DNA from: Allosalinactinospora lopnorensis
Lineage (GTDB): Bacteria; Actinomycetota; Actinomycetes; Streptosporangiales; Streptosporangiaceae
Direction of reading: 5' to 3'
Assembly (NCBI RefSeq): GCF_000981225.1
Contig: NZ_LAJC01000001.1
Location: forward strand, 124,001 to 188,000
DNA: 64,000 nt
A program made the translations under genes and the position numbers. The notes below the pieces were generated by a model. The model did not search any database. It was given only the letters and a program-made list of their open reading frames with translations, and had not been told where the DNA came from. This document shows positions 1 to 7,122 of the stretch, piece by piece (positions within the stretch are counted from its first letter, which is position 1; the number at the start of each line of letters is the position of its first letter).

Positions 1-363
1 CTACAACACGAATGGGCGGAAACCTTCGAGAGGTACGCCGACGTGGTAGGGCGCGGCGTCCGCTATGGGGAGGAACCCTCTCATGTGGTGATGCACGACG
101 GCGCGAACGAAAGGTGGCTCCTCGCCGGCCGGACCGAGACACGCGTGATCGAGGAGGAGAGCCAGGCCGGAGTCAGCAGAGCAGCCGGCGACAGCCTGCA
201 GAACCTCTCGCGCTTGATCACTCAGCACGAGCACAGGCGGTGTGCGGATGATAACCGCGCCGACATCGCTCGCGCGGAAGCCGAGATCCAGTGGACACTG
301 CGAAGCTTCCAGGATGGTTTTGCGAGCCTGGTCCGAGCACTACGCGGAAGGTATGGTGGCTAG
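1..363 (+). CDS. C-terminal part of a hypothetical protein
   Basis: The frame is open from the first base and stops with TAG at 361-363, so the start lies left of the window and about 120 residues are visible. The visible part is hydrophilic, rich in Glu and Arg, and probably largely helical near its end. I recognise no domain. The next gene starts immediately after the stop, so the two are probably co-transcribed and translationally coupled. A start at the GTG at 43 is possible, but the frame continues sensibly upstream of it. Confidence 0.5.
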   Translation, partial: LQHEWAETFERYADVVGRGVRYGEEPSHVVMHDGANERWLLAGRTETRVIEEESQAGVSRAAGDSLQNLSRLITQHEHRRCADDNRADIARAEAEIQWTLRSFQDGFASLVRALRGRYGG

Positions 364-615
364 GTGGTGAACTTCCTGCTGGTCTATGACCGCACGCGAG
401 GCGAGATCCTCCGTGAGGAGGAGTTCAGCGATGCCCGCGAGGCGATGGAAGCGCGCTTCGCCGCCGAAGCGGACCACCAGGGCCGTGATGTCGAGGTCAT
501 CGTGCTCGGTGCCCGGTCCCGCGACGATCTCCTCCGCACCCACGGACGGTACTTCTACACGATGGATCAGCTCATCGACCGGTTCTCCGCGTCGGTACGC
601 GCCGCGACCGCCTGA
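364..615 (+). CDS. small hypothetical protein, 83 aa
   Basis: This short soluble protein starts at the GTG directly after the upstream stop codon; a second in-frame GTG follows at 367. The sequence opens with a hydrophobic strand (VNFLLVYDRTRGEI), then an acidic helix, then a strand around EVIVLGARS and a final helix. This looks like a small alpha/beta fold with balanced charge. No family is recognised. The zero spacing to the upstream gene suggests a two-gene unit of linked function. A perfect 10-bp hairpin 24 bases downstream closes it. Confidence 0.55.
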   Translation: MVNFLLVYDRTRGEILREEEFSDAREAMEARFAAEADHQGRDVEVIVLGARSRDDLLRTHGRYFYTMDQLIDRFSASVRAATA

Positions 616-639
616 AAGGCGCAGGCCGCGTTCAGTCGT

Positions 640-669
640 TGGTGGGTGGTCTGGCCAGCCCACCCACCA
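640..669 (+). terminator. hairpin after the first two-gene operon
   Basis: The 10-base arms TGGTGGGTGG (640-649) and CCACCCACCA (660-669) are perfectly complementary around a 10-base loop. No T-run follows, as is common for actinomycete terminators. Confidence 0.5.
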
Positions 670-746
670 GAAAGCGCATCCAACCGAAACCAGGCCGCGC
701 CCGCTGTTTGAGACGTACCAGCGCCGACCGTGCGGATCCCGGGCAC

Positions 747-783
747 ACACCCCACCGACTGATGTAGAAGCGTTAACGGGTGT
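747..783. repeat. 37-nt hairpin repeat, copy 1 of family 2
   Basis: The element begins ACACCC and ends GGGTGT, so its ends pair. Its interior carries ACCGACTGATGTAGAAGCGT. A second copy at 3145-3180 has different but also self-complementary ends and nearly the same interior. This copy lies 7 bases beyond the stop codon of the DUF397 gene on the minus strand, so it may act as a 3' structure or terminator. Confidence 0.5.
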
Positions 784-790
784 CTCTCGG

Positions 791-1042
791 CTACAGCCGG
801 TCGGTTTTCACATCAGCGAGGAACGCCGCCCACGCCGGCACCGCGAAGCCCAAGTGCCCCAACTCCCGATGCTGCGTGTCCCGTACCAGCACCGAGCGCG
901 AAGCCTCGGCGATCTCGACGTAGGCCCCGGCGTTGCCGCCGCTGTAGCTGGACGTGCGCCAGGTCTCAGCGACCTCGACACAGGCCCCGCCGGTGTCGTT
1001 ACTGTAGCTGGACGTGCGCCAGATCAGCTCATGGGCGATCAT
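791..1042 (-). CDS. DUF397 domain protein with duplicated N-terminal motif
   Basis: This 83-residue protein belongs to the DUF397 family, small actinobacterial proteins that accompany XRE/DUF5753 regulators and are treated as partner or toxin-like components of Scr1/Scr2- or WhiJ-type pairs. The diagnostic W-R-T-S-S-Y-S motif occurs twice, near residues 8-14 and 27-33. The usual VLVRDTQHRELGHL segment and W-x-x-F end follow. The start codon overlaps the stop of the upstream DUF397 gene by four bases (ATGA at 1039-1042), which decides the start and implies translational coupling. The duplication is also visible in the DNA as a repeated 20-base block. Function is inferred from the family only. 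Confidence 0.8.
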   Translation of the reverse strand: MIAHELIWRTSSYSNDTGGACVEVAETWRTSSYSGGNAGAYVEIAEASRSVLVRDTQHRELGHLGFAVPAWAAFLADVKTDRL

Positions 1043-1227
1043 GAGAATTCTCCGGCCTTGATCGCCTTGATGAAGGCTTTCCATTCCGCAACCGAAACCG
1101 ACAGGCGCCCCAACTCCCGGTTCTGGGTATCTCGGACTTCCACGGCCTGGGGAGACTCCGCGGTCTCCAGGCAGTTCTGGTGGGTTGCTCCGCTGTAACT
1201 CGACTTCCGCCAGACCTGCTCACCCAT
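1039..1227 (-). CDS. DUF397 domain protein, single-motif copy
   Basis: This 62-residue DUF397 protein has one W-R-K-S-S-Y-S motif near residues 6-12, then VEVRDTQNRELGRL and a C-terminal W-K-A-F. It starts with ATG at 1227, overlapping the 3' end of the XRE regulator gene by 8 bases, and its stop overlaps the next DUF397 start. The three genes therefore form one tightly coupled operon. Family knowledge says DUF397 proteins act together with the XRE/DUF5753 regulator; the biochemical role is not established. Being shorter and single-motif, it is the canonical member, and the downstream gene is the enlarged paralogue. Confidence 0.8.
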   Translation of the reverse strand: MGEQVWRKSSYSGATHQNCLETAESPQAVEVRDTQNRELGRLSVSVAEWKAFIKAIKAGEFS

Positions 1228-2029
1228 GGTTCAACCTCTCCGTCTCTTCCCGGATCAGCTGCAGTGAGTCTTCGGGCGACAAAGCCACGGCGCGTAGATC
1301 ACTCAACAGCACCCGGAACTTTTGCACCTGGTCCGGATCGTCGATGATCCGCCCAGCGTACGCAGACTCCGCATACACGACATCTGGTGCCCCTGCGGAC
1401 GATAGCAGCATAAATGGGCCTATTAACCCGGGATGACACCAGGGTCGAACTACCTGAACATCGATGCGCTCCCTCTCAGCCAACCCTGCGACGTGTTCCA
1501 GTTGTTTGGTGAGCAGCTCGGGCCTTCCGTGGTGGTAGGTCACGACGCTCGCAGGGATGACCAGTCGGTACACCGGAGCGTGAGAATCCGCGAACCGCTG
1601 TGCGCGTACAAGTCTGGTCTTGACCGTTTCCTCTATTTCGTTGGGAGCAGCCCAAGGAGTCGTGGTCCGGGCCACCGCCCGGGCGTAGTCCTCGGTCTGG
1701 ATGAGGGCGGGGAACAGAACCGTATGCGTCTCCATGATCGAGGTGGCGCGGCGCTCCACTTCTTCCAGGTCGTCGAGCCAGACCGGTTCTCCGTCACCGG
1801 TCAGGGTCGCCCATAGCCGCTCTAGGCGTCCCTCTGCGCGTAGGACCCGGTCCAGGTCGGCGACCAACCGAAGGTCCGGCGTGCGCTTCCCGTTCTCGAC
1901 GTTTCCTATATGTCCGTGGCTGACTCCCACTTCTTTTGCGACTCGGGCTTGCGTGTATCGGGCTATGCGCCGCAGCCGACTCATCTCACGGCCGAAGCGC
2001 ACATTGATTTCCTGTTGCTGGTGACCCAT
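1220..2029 (-). CDS. XRE-family regulator with DUF5753 (Scr1/WhiJ-like)
   Basis: This 269-residue regulator has an N-terminal helix-turn-helix at about residues 15-70 (REMSRLRRIARYTQ...VGVSHGHIGNVENGKRTPD) and a C-terminal DUF5753 domain from about residue 90. The latter shows the typical segments LFPALIQTEDYAR and DVVYAES. Such proteins control development or act as antitoxin-like partners of DUF397 proteins. ATG at 2029 is preferred over an in-frame TTG at 2047. The 3' end overlaps the DUF397 start. The gene is visibly less GC-rich than its neighbours, which hints at lateral transfer. It is divergent from the microprotein/HATPase pair, so an operator is expected between 2030 and 2207. Confidence 0.85.
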   Translation of the reverse strand: MGHQQQEINVRFGREMSRLRRIARYTQARVAKEVGVSHGHIGNVENGKRTPDLRLVADLDRVLRAEGRLERLWATLTGDGEPVWLDDLEEVERRATSIMETHTVLFPALIQTEDYARAVARTTTPWAAPNEIEETVKTRLVRAQRFADSHAPVYRLVIPASVVTYHHGRPELLTKQLEHVAGLAERERIDVQVVRPWCHPGLIGPFMLLSSAGAPDVVYAESAYAGRIIDDPDQVQKFRVLLSDLRAVALSPEDSLQLIREETERLNHG

Positions 2030-2130
2030 GCCGTCATGAGACCACAAAACACGTCAAGCGCAGTCGGTTTTCCCCAAGATATCTCGCCAGCCATACAGAC
2101 ACGTTTTTCTGACCTGTTAGCCGTCATTCT

Positions 2131-2173
2131 GGGGAGAGTTAGCAAGACCCCGGCGAGTGCGCTAACACTCCCG
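2131..2173. promoter_or_regulatory. imperfect inverted repeat in divergent promoter region
   Basis: GGGGAGAGTTAGC (2131-2143) and GCTAACACTCCCG (2161-2173) pair with one internal mismatch and a mispaired end base. It lies between the XRE gene and the microprotein gene and overlaps the conserved leader element. It could be an operator for the XRE protein or part of an RNA fold; the sequence alone does not decide. Confidence 0.35.
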
Positions 2174-2186
2174 GGGCGTGGCCACC
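2144..2186 (+). promoter_or_regulatory. conserved structured leader element, locus A
   Basis: The block AAGACCCCGGCGA, then 12 variable bases, then TCCCGGGGCGTGGCCACC is repeated almost exactly at 39192-39236 in front of the second XRE/DUF397 locus. CCCCGG and CCGGGG can pair to form a hairpin whose loop varies between copies. It sits 21 bases upstream of the microprotein start. A role as a 5' UTR structure or attenuator is inferred. Confidence 0.5.
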
Positions 2187-2207
2187 GACTGACAAGGAGT
2201 CGATGAC

Positions 2208-2306
2208 ATGGCAAACCCTATCGGGGCGGACCCCCGGTTCCGGCGCCCTGGCCCCTCTCGGGTGCGGCCCTATGTGCTGCGGCCCGTATCGGGGGTGGCC
2301 CGGTGA
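2208..2306 (+). CDS. RPYVL-motif microprotein, 32 aa
   Basis: This short frame has AAGGAG at 2194-2199, eight bases before ATG 2208. That spacing favours it over the ATG at 2203 in another frame. The peptide is basic and proline-rich, with the segment RVRPYVLRPV near residues 19-28. Its TGA overlaps the GTG of the HATPase gene (GTGA at 2303-2306), so translation is probably coupled. A 17-base stretch covering the RPYVL codons is identical in the microprotein frame at the second XRE/DUF397 locus. No known domain is seen; function is unknown. Confidence 0.5.
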   Translation: MANPIGADPRFRRPGPSRVRPYVLRPVSGVAR

Positions 2307-2758
2307 GCGTGGCGTTTACCTCTTTCCCCGGGGTTCTGGAAAACGTCTCGGCCGCGCGGCGGTTCGTGGCCGGGGCGTTGCGCATCGCCCCCGCCGTCAC
2401 GGTGCCCGCTGAGGTGGTGGAGAAGGCCGAGGTGATCGCCTCCGAGCTGTGCACCAACGCCATCGTGCACACCCGCAGCGGCGATCCGGGTCGCACCTTC
2501 CACCTGCGCGTCCAGGTGGACACCCACGGCGTGCGGGGCGAGGTCCGCACCCGGCTGCCGCGGCGGCTGTCCTCGGTGCCCCGCCTGGTGGCGGCCGCCC
2601 CCTGGGCGGAGTCCGGGCGCGGCCTGCACCTGGTGGACGCGCTGGCCACCACATGGGGCACCCTCACCCCCGTGGAAGAGGGCACCTTCTTCCTCCTGCA
2701 GTGGCTACCCGAACAGCAGACCACACCCCACCGCGCCAAACCCCTCGGCGCGGTGTAA
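2303..2758 (+). CDS. ATP-binding anti-sigma-like protein (HATPase_c_2)
   Basis: This 151-residue protein resembles the RsbW/SpoIIAB-like GHKL ATPases that abound in actinomycetes. The N-box is visible as ASELCTNAIVHT (about residues 48-59), and the glycine box as ESGRGLHLVDALATTWG (about residues 103-119). The usual acidic G1 motif between them is replaced by EVRTRLPRRL, so ATP binding may be altered. The GTG start overlaps the microprotein stop. Pairing with a divergent XRE/DUF5753-DUF397 operon is the classic AbaA/WhiJ-type arrangement. A kinase or anti-sigma activity is inferred, not shown. Confidence 0.75.
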   Translation: MSVAFTSFPGVLENVSAARRFVAGALRIAPAVTVPAEVVEKAEVIASELCTNAIVHTRSGDPGRTFHLRVQVDTHGVRGEVRTRLPRRLSSVPRLVAAAPWAESGRGLHLVDALATTWGTLTPVEEGTFFLLQWLPEQQTTPHRAKPLGAV

Positions 2759-2769
2759 CAGAGAGGTCC

Positions 2770-2839
2770 ACCCGTCGATCTTGACGAAAACGTTCCCTCA
2801 AATGCGAATGAAGGAACCAAATCCTCAAGATCGGCGGGG
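2770..2839. repeat. 70-bp palindromic-ended repeat, copy 1
   Basis: The right arm CTCAAGATCGGCGGGG (2824-2839) is the reverse complement of the left arm ACCCGTCGATCTTGAC (2770-2785) at 13 of 16 positions. A copy of exactly the same length lies at 40815-40884 with an identical right arm. Both sit between convergent genes. It may be a bidirectional terminator, a REP-like sequence or a small non-autonomous element. Confidence 0.5.
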
Positions 2840-3144
2840 AAATCCCCACGAATCGGACACACTGACGACCACGCCCCCACGCCCCCACACCAGCCACGAG
2901 CGGCGGCGAGGGTGGACGGATCTGGTCACGCAGAGCGCATCGCGGCGGGAGACCGGGGGCCGACAAGCTTGATGGGCGCGGTGCGGGCCCTTGGGCTCCA
3001 CCGCGTTTTTCCTGCACCCGGCCCCCGGTCTTAGGGACCCGCCGCGAGGAGCGAACGTGGACAGATCCGGCACGCCCGCCCCACCACCACACACCCAAAC
3101 CCCGCGAGCGGACACGACCAACCACCAAACAAGGCCCCCACCAC
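2840..3144. other. intergenic stretch without a recognisable gene
   Basis: About 300 bases between the 70-bp repeat and the second hairpin repeat hold C-rich, low-complexity sequence. No frame has a ribosome binding site with plausible protein composition. I see nothing further. Confidence 0.5.
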
Positions 3145-3180
3145 GACCCCACCCACTGACATAGAAACGTCGGCGGGGTC
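3145..3180. repeat. 36-nt hairpin repeat, copy 2 of family 2
   Basis: GACCCC at the left end pairs with GGGGTC at the right end. The interior ACCCACTGACATAGAAACGT matches copy 1 (747-783) at most positions, while the ends differ yet still pair. It begins 15 bases beyond the ddl stop on the minus strand, comparable to the position of copy 1 after its gene. Confidence 0.5.
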
Positions 3181-3195
3181 CTGGCGGCGGGACTC

Positions 3196-4311
3196 CTAGC
3201 GCAGGCCCGGTTCGCGGCGCAGGGCGGTCTGGATCAGCCGCTCCACCAGGTCGCCGTACTCGATCCCCGTGGCGGCCCACATCTGCGGGAAGGCCGAGCT
3301 TGGGGTGAAGCCGGGAAGCGTGTTGATCTCGTTGACGTAGATCTCCCCGTCGGCGCCGTAGAAGAAGTCCACGCGGGCCAACCCCTCGCATCCCAGGGCG
3401 TCGAACGTGTGGCCGGCCAGCCGGTGGATCTCGGCGACCACATCCGTGGACAGCTCCGCCGGGATGGTGAGGCTGCTGGTCGAGAGGTACTTGGCCTCGA
3501 AGTCGTAGAAGTCGAACCCGTCGGCCACGTGGATCTCCGCGGGCAGCGACACATCGGGGGGACCGCCGTCCACCGCCTCCAGAACCCCGCACTCGATCTC
3601 GCGGCCCTCGATCCCGGATTCGACGAGGACCTTCGGGTCGTGCTCGCGCGCCGCCTCCACCGCGGCGACGACCGCGTCGGTGTCGCACGCGTCGGCCACC
3701 TTGGTGATGCCGACGCTGCTGCCGGCGCGCGCCGGCTTCACGAACACCACGCCGCCCAGCGCCTCGATGTCGTCGAGGACCCGCTTGCGCTCCCGCCGCC
3801 ACTGGCGGTCGGTGACCGGCACGTAGCTGCCGGTCCTGATGCCGTTCCCCGCCAGGAGCGCCTTCATGAAGACCTTGTCCATGGAGGCGGCGCTCGCGAA
3901 GACCCCCGCTCCGGCGTAGCGGGCGCCCATCATCTCGAACAGCCCCTGGATGGTGCCGTCCTCGCCGAAGGGGCCGTGCAGCAGCGGCAGGATGACATCC
4001 ACCTCGCCGAGTCGCCGCGGGATCTCGCCGGGCTCGACCACCAGCAGGTTGGCGGCGGCGTCGAACGGCAGCGCGAGTTCGGCGCCCGTCTCCTGCACGG
4101 TGGGCAGCTCCCCGTCGGTGATCGCCAGGCGCTCGGGGTCCCCGGAGGTGAGCACCCACCTGCTGTCCCGGGTGATCCCGATGGGCACGATCTCATAGCG
4201 GTCGGTGTCGATCACGGAGAGCACGCTGCCCGCGGTGACACAGGAGATCTCGTGTTCGGAACTGCGTCCGCCGAAGACCACGGCGACTCGAATCTTTCGC
4301 TGCTCGGCCAT
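3196..4311 (-). CDS. ddl: D-alanine--D-alanine ligase
   Basis: This ATP-grasp enzyme joins two D-alanines in the cytoplasm for the peptidoglycan stem peptide. The 371 residues match the usual size. Visible signatures are VVFGGRSSEHEIS near residues 12-24, LLHGPFGEDGTIQG near 109-122, VKPARAGSSVGI near 192-203 (ATP-binding lysine) and NEINTLPGFTPSSAFP near 324-339 (metal- and substrate-binding). It lies downstream of gpsA and plsC on the same strand, a common actinobacterial cluster of envelope genes, with 88 bases between it and gpsA. A family-2 hairpin repeat follows its stop. Confidence 0.96.
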   Translation of the reverse strand: MAEQRKIRVAVVFGGRSSEHEISCVTAGSVLSVIDTDRYEIVPIGITRDSRWVLTSGDPERLAITDGELPTVQETGAELALPFDAAANLLVVEPGEIPRRLGEVDVILPLLHGPFGEDGTIQGLFEMMGARYAGAGVFASAASMDKVFMKALLAGNGIRTGSYVPVTDRQWRRERKRVLDDIEALGGVVFVKPARAGSSVGITKVADACDTDAVVAAVEAAREHDPKVLVESGIEGREIECGVLEAVDGGPPDVSLPAEIHVADGFDFYDFEAKYLSTSSLTIPAELSTDVVAEIHRLAGHTFDALGCEGLARVDFFYGADGEIYVNEINTLPGFTPSSAFPQMWAATGIEYGDLVERLIQTALRREPGLR

Positions 4312-4399
4312 GCTGCCCGACCCTATCTCGCCTCCGCCCGGTTTTCGGCCCCGGACAGGCGCGTCCGGTGCGATCCGGACGTTTACCGATCAAACCGGG

Positions 4400-5410
4400 T
4401 CAGACCCCGTACCGCTCCGGCTTGGCGGTGCGGGACATGAACGCCAGCAGCGCCTCGGCCGGGGAGAGGTCATGGTGCATCATGGCGACCACGGCCTCGG
4501 TGATGGGCATGTCCACGTCGTTCGCCTGCGCCAGAGCCAGGACCGACTCCGAGGACTTCACCCCTTCGGCGGTCTGCCGCGTCTCGGTGATGACCTCATC
4601 CACCGTCATGCCGGACCCCAGCTTCTCGCCGAACGTGCGGTTCCGCGACAGCCCGGAAGTGCAGGTGGCCACGAGGTCGCCCATGCCCGCCAGACCGGCC
4701 AGGGTGTGCTCGTCCGCGCCGAGCGCCACGGCCAGCCGGACCGTCTCGGCGAGTCCGCGTGTGATCAGCGACGCTTTGGCGTTGTCCCCGAAGCCCATGC
4801 CGACCGCGACCCCCACCGCGAGCGCGATGACGTTCTTGACCGCGCCGCCCAGCTCGACGCCCACCAGGTCGGTGGTGGTGTACGGGCGGAAGTAGGCCGA
4901 CTTGCAGATGTGCTGCAACCGCACCGCTGTGGGTTCGTGCGGGCAGGCCACCACGGCGGTCGCGGGCTGGCGCTCGACGATCTCGCGGGCGAGGTTCGGC
5001 CCTGAGACCACCGCGACCTGCTCGGCGGGCAGTCCCAGCACCTCGGAGATGACCTCGCTCATCCGGCGGGACGTGCCGAGCTCGATCCCCTTCATCAGGC
5101 TGACGGCGACCGCGTCGCGGGGGATGAGCCCCGCCCAGGCGGCGAGGTTCTCGCGCAGGGTCTGGGAGGGAACGGCGATGACCACGAACTCCGCGTTCTG
5201 CAGGACCTTCGCCGCGTCCGTCGTCGCGCTCAGCGCCGGGTTCAGCTCGATGCCCGGGAAGTAGTCCGGGTTCTCGTGCCGCTGGTTGACGGCGTCGACC
5301 ACCTCGGCGCGGCGGCCCCACAGTTCGACGTCCGCGCCGCCGGCGTCGGCCACTACGTTGGCGAACGCGGTCCCCCACGAGCCGCAGCCCAGTACCGCGA
5401 CCTTCGTCAT
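4400..5410 (-). CDS. gpsA: NAD(P)-dependent glycerol-3-phosphate dehydrogenase
   Basis: GpsA reduces dihydroxyacetone phosphate to sn-glycerol-3-phosphate for phospholipid synthesis. The 336-residue product starts MTKVAVLGCGSWGTAFANVV with the Rossmann GxGxxG loop. It then has SLMKGIE, SGPNLAREI, GGAVKNVIALAVG (catalytic lysine) and NAKASLITRGLAE. ATG at 5410 was chosen because a Rossmann strand starts right after it, although the frame is open further upstream. The preceding plsC frame runs into this gene without a stop, as described under plsC. The cluster plsC-gpsA-ddl suggests coordinated envelope synthesis. Confidence 0.95.
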   Translation of the reverse strand: MTKVAVLGCGSWGTAFANVVADAGGADVELWGRRAEVVDAVNQRHENPDYFPGIELNPALSATTDAAKVLQNAEFVVIAVPSQTLRENLAAWAGLIPRDAVAVSLMKGIELGTSRRMSEVISEVLGLPAEQVAVVSGPNLAREIVERQPATAVVACPHEPTAVRLQHICKSAYFRPYTTTDLVGVELGGAVKNVIALAVGVAVGMGFGDNAKASLITRGLAETVRLAVALGADEHTLAGLAGMGDLVATCTSGLSRNRTFGEKLGSGMTVDEVITETRQTAEGVKSSESVLALAQANDVDMPITEAVVAMMHHDLSPAEALLAFMSRTAKPERYGV

Positions 5411-5439
5411 CTCGCCCCCATCCTCGCTTTCCTGCCCGT

Positions 5440-6245
5440 TCAGGCTGTACTGCGGCCGTGCCGTCCTCGCCCCCGCCGGCGTCCTTGCCCTGAGGGCCGC
5501 TCCCGCCCTCATCGGATCGCTCCGCGCGCTCCAGCCGGGCCCGCTTGGGATCGTAGGGAGTGGCGGGCGGCTCCTCGCCGCGGATCTGCGCCTGCAGCTG
5601 TGTGATGGCCCGCATGATGTCGGTGGTCGCTTCCTTGAGCAGGGTCGCGGACAACGGGCGGTCGCGGTACTTCGACAGGTCCACGGGCGGCCCCGCCCTG
5701 AACTGCACGTGCTTGCGCGGGAACGGGCGCAGTCTCATGGTGCCGTAGCGCAGCAGGTGCTGCTCGCCCCAGTGGGCCACCGGGACGACGGGCACCCCGG
5801 TGGTCAGCGCCAGCCGCGCGACACCGGTCTTGGCGACCATCGGCCACAGGCCGGGGTCGCGGGTGCAGGTGCCCTCCGGGTAGAAGATGACCGACGCCTG
5901 GTCCTCAGTCAGCGCCTTCTCCGCCTCTTTCAACGCTTTGATCGCGTCCGTGCTGCCCCGTTTCACCGGGATCTGGCCGGTGCTGTTGGCCACCGCCTTC
6001 ACCACCGGGATGCGGAAGACGCTCTCCTTCGCGGTGAACGTGGGCCACCGGCGGCCGGCGACGTAGAGGTAGTGCGCGATCGTCAGCGGGTCCGCCATGG
6101 AGAGGTGGTTCGCCGCGATGATCACGCCGCCCTCGCGGGGGATGTTCTCCTGCCCTCGCCACTCGGTTTTCGTCACGGCCGACAGGATCGGGCGGACGAT
6201 GGCGGCCACGACGGCTTTCACCCATCGCGATTCACGTTGTTTCAC
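5440..6245 (-). CDS. plsC: 1-acyl-sn-glycerol-3-phosphate acyltransferase (probable frameshift near its end)
   Basis: PlsC acylates lysophosphatidic acid at the membrane. The GTG start at 6245 gives VKQRESRWVKAVV, then the NHLSMADP motif (H-x4-D, near residues 47-54), VFRIPVVKAV, FYPEGTCTRD and VVPVAHWG. The acyltransferase domain is complete by about residue 215. As written, the frame has no stop until 4596 and would cover most of gpsA. One extra base between about 5445 and 5510 would end it at TGA 5440-5442, 29 bases before gpsA. The coordinates assume this; a missing G in a G-rich run is the likely cause. The next gene, gpsA, makes the pathway's glycerol-3-phosphate. Confidence 0.8.
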
Positions 6246-6470
6246 CGCGGACTCCTTACGATCTCGACGCCGGCCGAGGCGCGTGCACCGATCTGCCGCG
6301 TGCGGGCGGTACCGGCCGTGCACAACCGGTCCAGTCTAGGACGGAGTCGCGCTCGCCCTTGTCCATGCCCCAGGAGAGGGACTCTCACCCGCGGCCTCAG
6401 CGCCCGCGCGTCCGGCCACGACATAGTCTTTTCTACGTCCTGGCCGTAATCGAGTCGAGAGGTGGCCCCG

Positions 6471-7118
6471 GTGCCCGCTGCCCAGGCGGCCCTCCGATGG
6501 TCGCTGGTGATCCCGGTGAAGCGACTGGCGAGCGCGAAGTCCCGCCTCGCCGCCCTCGCGGGCCCGCACCGAGCAGACCTCGCGTTGGCCATGGCCTGCG
6601 ACACGGTCATGGCCGCCGTGCAGTGTCCGCGCACCCGGTCGGTGCTCGTCGTCACCGACGACGCCCGGGCCGCGGACGCCGTGCGCGGGGTGGGCGCGCA
6701 CGTCGTTCCGGACGAGCCCGCTCTCGGACTCAACCCGGCGCTTCTGCACGGAGCCGCCGAGGCGGTGCGGCGCCACCCCGAGGCGGGGGTGTGCGCACTG
6801 TCGGCGGACCTTCCCGCGTTGCGCCCCGGCGAACTCGATCGGGTCCTGCGCGAGGCCGGGCACCGCGAGCGCTCCTTCCTCGCCGACGCTCCGGGGGTCG
6901 GCACGACCCTCTACACCGCAGCGCCGGGCGCGGAGTTCGCCCCCGCGTTCGAAGGGGCGTCACGCCGCCGGCACCGCCGCAACGGCGCGTCCGAGCTCGT
7001 GCTCGGCGACGTGGCCGGCGTGCGCCGCGATGTCGACACCCTTGAGGACCTGCGCGCGGCGGCCGCGCTCGGTGTGGGGCCTCACACGGCCAAGCTCCTG
7101 GGCCGGCTGGGGCTTTGA
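6471..7118 (+). CDS. cofC: 2-phospholactate/phosphoenolpyruvate guanylyltransferase (CofC/FbiD)
   Basis: This enzyme activates 2-phospholactate or phosphoenolpyruvate with GTP, an early step in coenzyme F420 synthesis. It shows SLVIPVKRLASAKSRL near the N-terminus (nucleotide-binding loop), then VVTDD, ALGLNPALLHG and CALSADLPALRPGEL. GAGAGG at 6457-6462 lies eight bases before the GTG at 6471 and overlaps the GTG at 6462, which favours 6471 (215 residues). It is divergent from plsC-gpsA-ddl. The TnpB element begins a few bases after the stop, leaving the gene intact. Confidence 0.88.
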   Translation: MPAAQAALRWSLVIPVKRLASAKSRLAALAGPHRADLALAMACDTVMAAVQCPRTRSVLVVTDDARAADAVRGVGAHVVPDEPALGLNPALLHGAAEAVRRHPEAGVCALSADLPALRPGELDRVLREAGHRERSFLADAPGVGTTLYTAAPGAEFAPAFEGASRRRHRRNGASELVLGDVAGVRRDVDTLEDLRAAAALGVGPHTAKLLGRLGL

Positions 7119-7122
7119 CTGC

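Noticed and set aside
791-1018. Repeated 20-base blocks considered as a CRISPR-like or tandem repeat array
   Set aside because: There are only two copies and they encode the duplicated SSYS motif in frame; no spacers or cas genes are present.
4596-5410. A PlsC-GpsA overlapping or fused product
   Set aside because: The translation of the plsC frame across gpsA is Arg/Gly-rich shadow sequence, while gpsA itself is perfectly conserved in another frame. A missing base explains it better.
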